DNA from: DASRSS01 sp035765515
GTDB lineage: Bacteria > Actinomycetota > Actinomycetes > Mycobacteriales > Jatrophihabitantaceae
Direction: 5' to 3'
Assembly (NCBI GenBank): GCA_035765515.1
Contig: DASTXN010000160.1
Location: 1-7,363, forward strand
Length of the DNA: 7,363 bases
In this document: positions 6,169 through 7,363 of the stretch, in pieces
Position numbering within the stretch: position 1 is the stretch's first letter
Layout of the letters: every line of letters begins with the position of its first letter
Translations under genes and position numbers: made by a program
The notes under the pieces: generated by a model
The model's input: the letters and a program-made list of their open reading frames with translations, nothing else
Told to the model about the DNA's origin: nothing
The model's database searches: none

Positions 6169-6196
6169 TTGACTTGTCGGATGTAGAGAGTAGAAT
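6169..6196 (+). promoter_or_regulatory. Near-consensus promoter of the DUF222/HNH gene
   Basis: TTGACT (6169-6174) and TAGAAT (6191-6196) are separated by 16 nt, close to the housekeeping sigma consensus. TAGAAT lies 7 nt before the ATG at 6204, so the transcript should start at or beside the start codon. There is no usable ribosome site (GAGAG is 13 nt away), which supports leaderless translation. It is the strongest promoter-like sequence in the window. Confidence 0.7.
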
Positions 6197-6203
6197 CAGA
6201 CGC

Positions 6204-7363
6204 ATGTTCTCGGTACCTCGACTGCTCACCCGGCCGGACACCGTCCCGGCCGCGGACGAGGTGCTGGATCCGGCTGTCTGGACGGCGATGCCGACGGTGT
6301 CCGATGCGGTGGCGCGGCCCGATGAGACGGCGGCAGCGTTGACGGTGCTCGATCCCGACGCCGGGCCGCTGAGCGCGGTGAACAGTAAGCGCCTGTCCGA
6401 CGCCGGCCTGATCGACGCGTTGATCGCCTCGGAGAGACTGTTCGCGTCCGTGGCGGCGAAGCAGCAGGAGTTCCTCGCCGAACTCGCCCACCGCGACCCC
6501 GACGGGGACCGCTACCTGCGCGACGAAGCGGCGTGCGCGCTGAAGATCGCTCCCGGCACCGCGGTGCAGAAGCTCGACGAGGCTGTCGAGTTGACGGGCC
6601 GGTTGTTCGACACGCACGAGTTGGTCGCCGCCGGGGTGCTGTCCCCGGTCAATGCGCGCATTCTCGCGCGGGCGGTGCTGAACCTGACCGACGATGTGGC
6701 GGTGAAGGTGCAGGATCGGGTGCTGCCGCGCGGCTGCTCGCAGACGCCGGGGGAGTTCCGGGCCGCCGTCCGCAGGGCGGTGGCCAGGTTCGACCGCAAG
6801 GACGAAGCACAAAAGCATGCCGAGGCGTTCGCGGACCGGCACGTCATCTCCTACCCGACCGACGACTACATGGCCGACGTCGTGCTGCACCTCGCCGCCG
6901 ACGGGGCCGCGGTCGTGACCACCGCGGTCAACGCCTGGGCGACCAAGACCGACGCATCCGACACCCGCACCGCGGATCAACGCCGGGCGGACGCGATCGT
7001 GGACATCTGCTCCCACGCCCTCGCGCTCCCCGGCGTGCCGAAACAGCACGGGATCAAACCGGCCATCAACGTCACCATCGCCGAAACCACCCTGACCGGT
7101 GTGGACGACCAGCCCGCCGAGCTGGACGGGTACGGCCCGATCCCCGCCTCCATGGCCCGTCGCTTGGCAGATCTGCCGGGAGCACACCAGCACCGGTTCG
7201 CCGTCGACCCCGACGGTCGCATCCTGAACTGCGACGCGAACCAGAACCGTGACGCGAACCAGAACCGTGACGCGACCCTGACCAGCGACCAGTACGAGCC
7301 GCCACCGCGGATCGCCCGGCACGTGATCAACCGCGACCGGCACTGCATCCACCCCGGATGCCG
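6204..7363 (+). CDS. DUF222 / 13E12-repeat-family protein with HNH endonuclease motif, 3' end outside window
   Basis: Member of a large, multicopy actinobacterial family with an N-terminal DUF222 region and a C-terminal HNH nuclease motif. The biological role is unsettled; links to mobile DNA and DNA damage have been proposed for the family. The frame is open from ATG 6204 to the window edge (386 full codons). Residues 1-60 are variable. About residues 60-330 look like DUF222, helical and rich in Ala, Asp and Arg, with AAKQQEFLAELAHRDPDG, GVLSPVNARILARAV and TADQRRADAIVDICSHAL. A tandem DANQNR hexapeptide (from residue 344) forms a spacer. The HNH motif begins at IARHVINRDRHCIHPGC, with C381 and C386 as the likely first zinc pair; the catalytic histidines lie beyond the window. 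Expression appears driven by its own leaderless promoter. Completeness of the nuclease domain cannot be judged. Confidence 0.9.
   Translation, partial: MFSVPRLLTRPDTVPAADEVLDPAVWTAMPTVSDAVARPDETAAALTVLDPDAGPLSAVNSKRLSDAGLIDALIASERLFASVAAKQQEFLAELAHRDPDGDRYLRDEAACALKIAPGTAVQKLDEAVELTGRLFDTHELVAAGVLSPVNARILARAVLNLTDDVAVKVQDRVLPRGCSQTPGEFRAAVRRAVARFDRKDEAQKHAEAFADRHVISYPTDDYMADVVLHLAADGAAVVTTAVNAWATKTDASDTRTADQRRADAIVDICSHALALPGVPKQHGIKPAINVTIAETTLTGVDDQPAELDGYGPIPASMARRLADLPGAHQHRFAVDPDGRILNCDANQNRDANQNRDATLTSDQYEPPPRIARHVINRDRHCIHPGC
7233..7274. repeat. 18-bp in-frame tandem repeat (2.3 copies) in the DUF222/HNH gene
   Basis: GACGCGAACCAGAACCGT occurs twice in perfect tandem (7233-7250, 7251-7268), followed by the first 6 bp of a third copy. 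It encodes DANQNR-DANQNR-DA just before the HNH motif, so it lengthens a hydrophilic linker in frame. The lack of any mismatch suggests a recent duplication. Confidence 0.93.

Larger units (their letters stand above)
5841..6203. other. 363-bp noncoding region between gcvT and the DUF222 gene
   Basis: No credible gene is present. All three plus frames are open for long stretches only because the sequence is G-rich. The tandem unit of 76 bp is not a multiple of three, so it changes frame from copy to copy, which argues against translation. Contents from left to right: a weak GCGG/CCGC hairpin just after the gcvT stop, a degenerate and then two well-conserved 76-bp repeats, a third partial copy, and an AT-richer segment from about 6100 carrying the promoter of the next gene. 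Confidence 0.8.

Noticed and set aside
5859..6186. Short plus-strand frames (82-107 aa) across the 76-bp repeats
   Set aside because: Three frames are open together, no good ribosome site is present, and the 76-bp period changes the reading frame between copies.
6198..6209. LexA (SOS) box over the DUF222 start
   Set aside because: Some mycobacterial 13E12 genes are SOS-linked, so I looked for GAAC-N4-GTTC. Here the site reads AGAC-GCAT-GTTC: only the right arm fits, so the match is too weak.
5406..7352. A 648-codon open frame on the minus strand across gcvT, the repeat region and the DUF222 gene
   Set aside because: It is antisense to two well-supported genes and to a noncoding repeat. Its composition (Arg/Gly/His/Val-rich, no motif) is that of a shadow frame in high-GC DNA.

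Overview
This window comes from a high-GC actinobacterium (Actinomycetota). The supporting signs are strong G/C bias at third codon positions, actinobacterial-type protein sequences, a GTG start in one gene, probable leaderless start sites and a DUF222/13E12-type HNH protein. I cannot resolve the genus from sequence alone.

Positions 1-2148, minus strand: a two-gene unit, lpdA (dihydrolipoamide dehydrogenase, E3) followed 39 nt later by the 5' part of an E2 acyltransferase gene (sucB/dlaT type) that runs off the left edge. Together they encode two shared subunits of 2-oxo acid dehydrogenase complexes. The E2 has one lipoyl domain, a long Pro/Ala/Glu/Gln linker, an E3-binding domain, and then a linker made by a 9-bp tandem repeat.

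Positions 2149-2336: a divergent intergenic region. Positions 2337-3258, plus strand: two translationally coupled genes of unknown function, a 114-aa soluble protein and a 194-aa four-helix membrane protein. The second gene's 3' end overlaps pepA by 35 bp, tail to tail.

Positions 3224-4681, minus strand: pepA (M17 leucyl aminopeptidase). Positions 4740-5840, plus strand: gcvT (glycine cleavage T protein). The two start codons are 58 bp apart and divergent. Each has a TAGGNT hexamer exactly 7 nt upstream of its ATG, suggesting back-to-back leaderless promoters. The grouping of aminopeptidase, lpd and E2 genes, with gcvT nearby, resembles the arrangement I recall from other actinobacteria, so this is mostly a housekeeping region.

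Positions 5841-6203: a 363-bp noncoding stretch. It holds a 76-bp imperfect tandem repeat and then a relatively AT-rich segment with a near-consensus promoter. Position 6204 to the right edge, plus strand: a DUF222 protein cut off at the start of its HNH nuclease motif. This repeat-plus-HNH block is the only accessory-looking part. I see no clearly new multi-gene system. The best leads are the 76-bp repeat array next to the HNH gene, the recurring TANNNT-7 nt-ATG arrangement, and the uncharacterised coupled gene pair.
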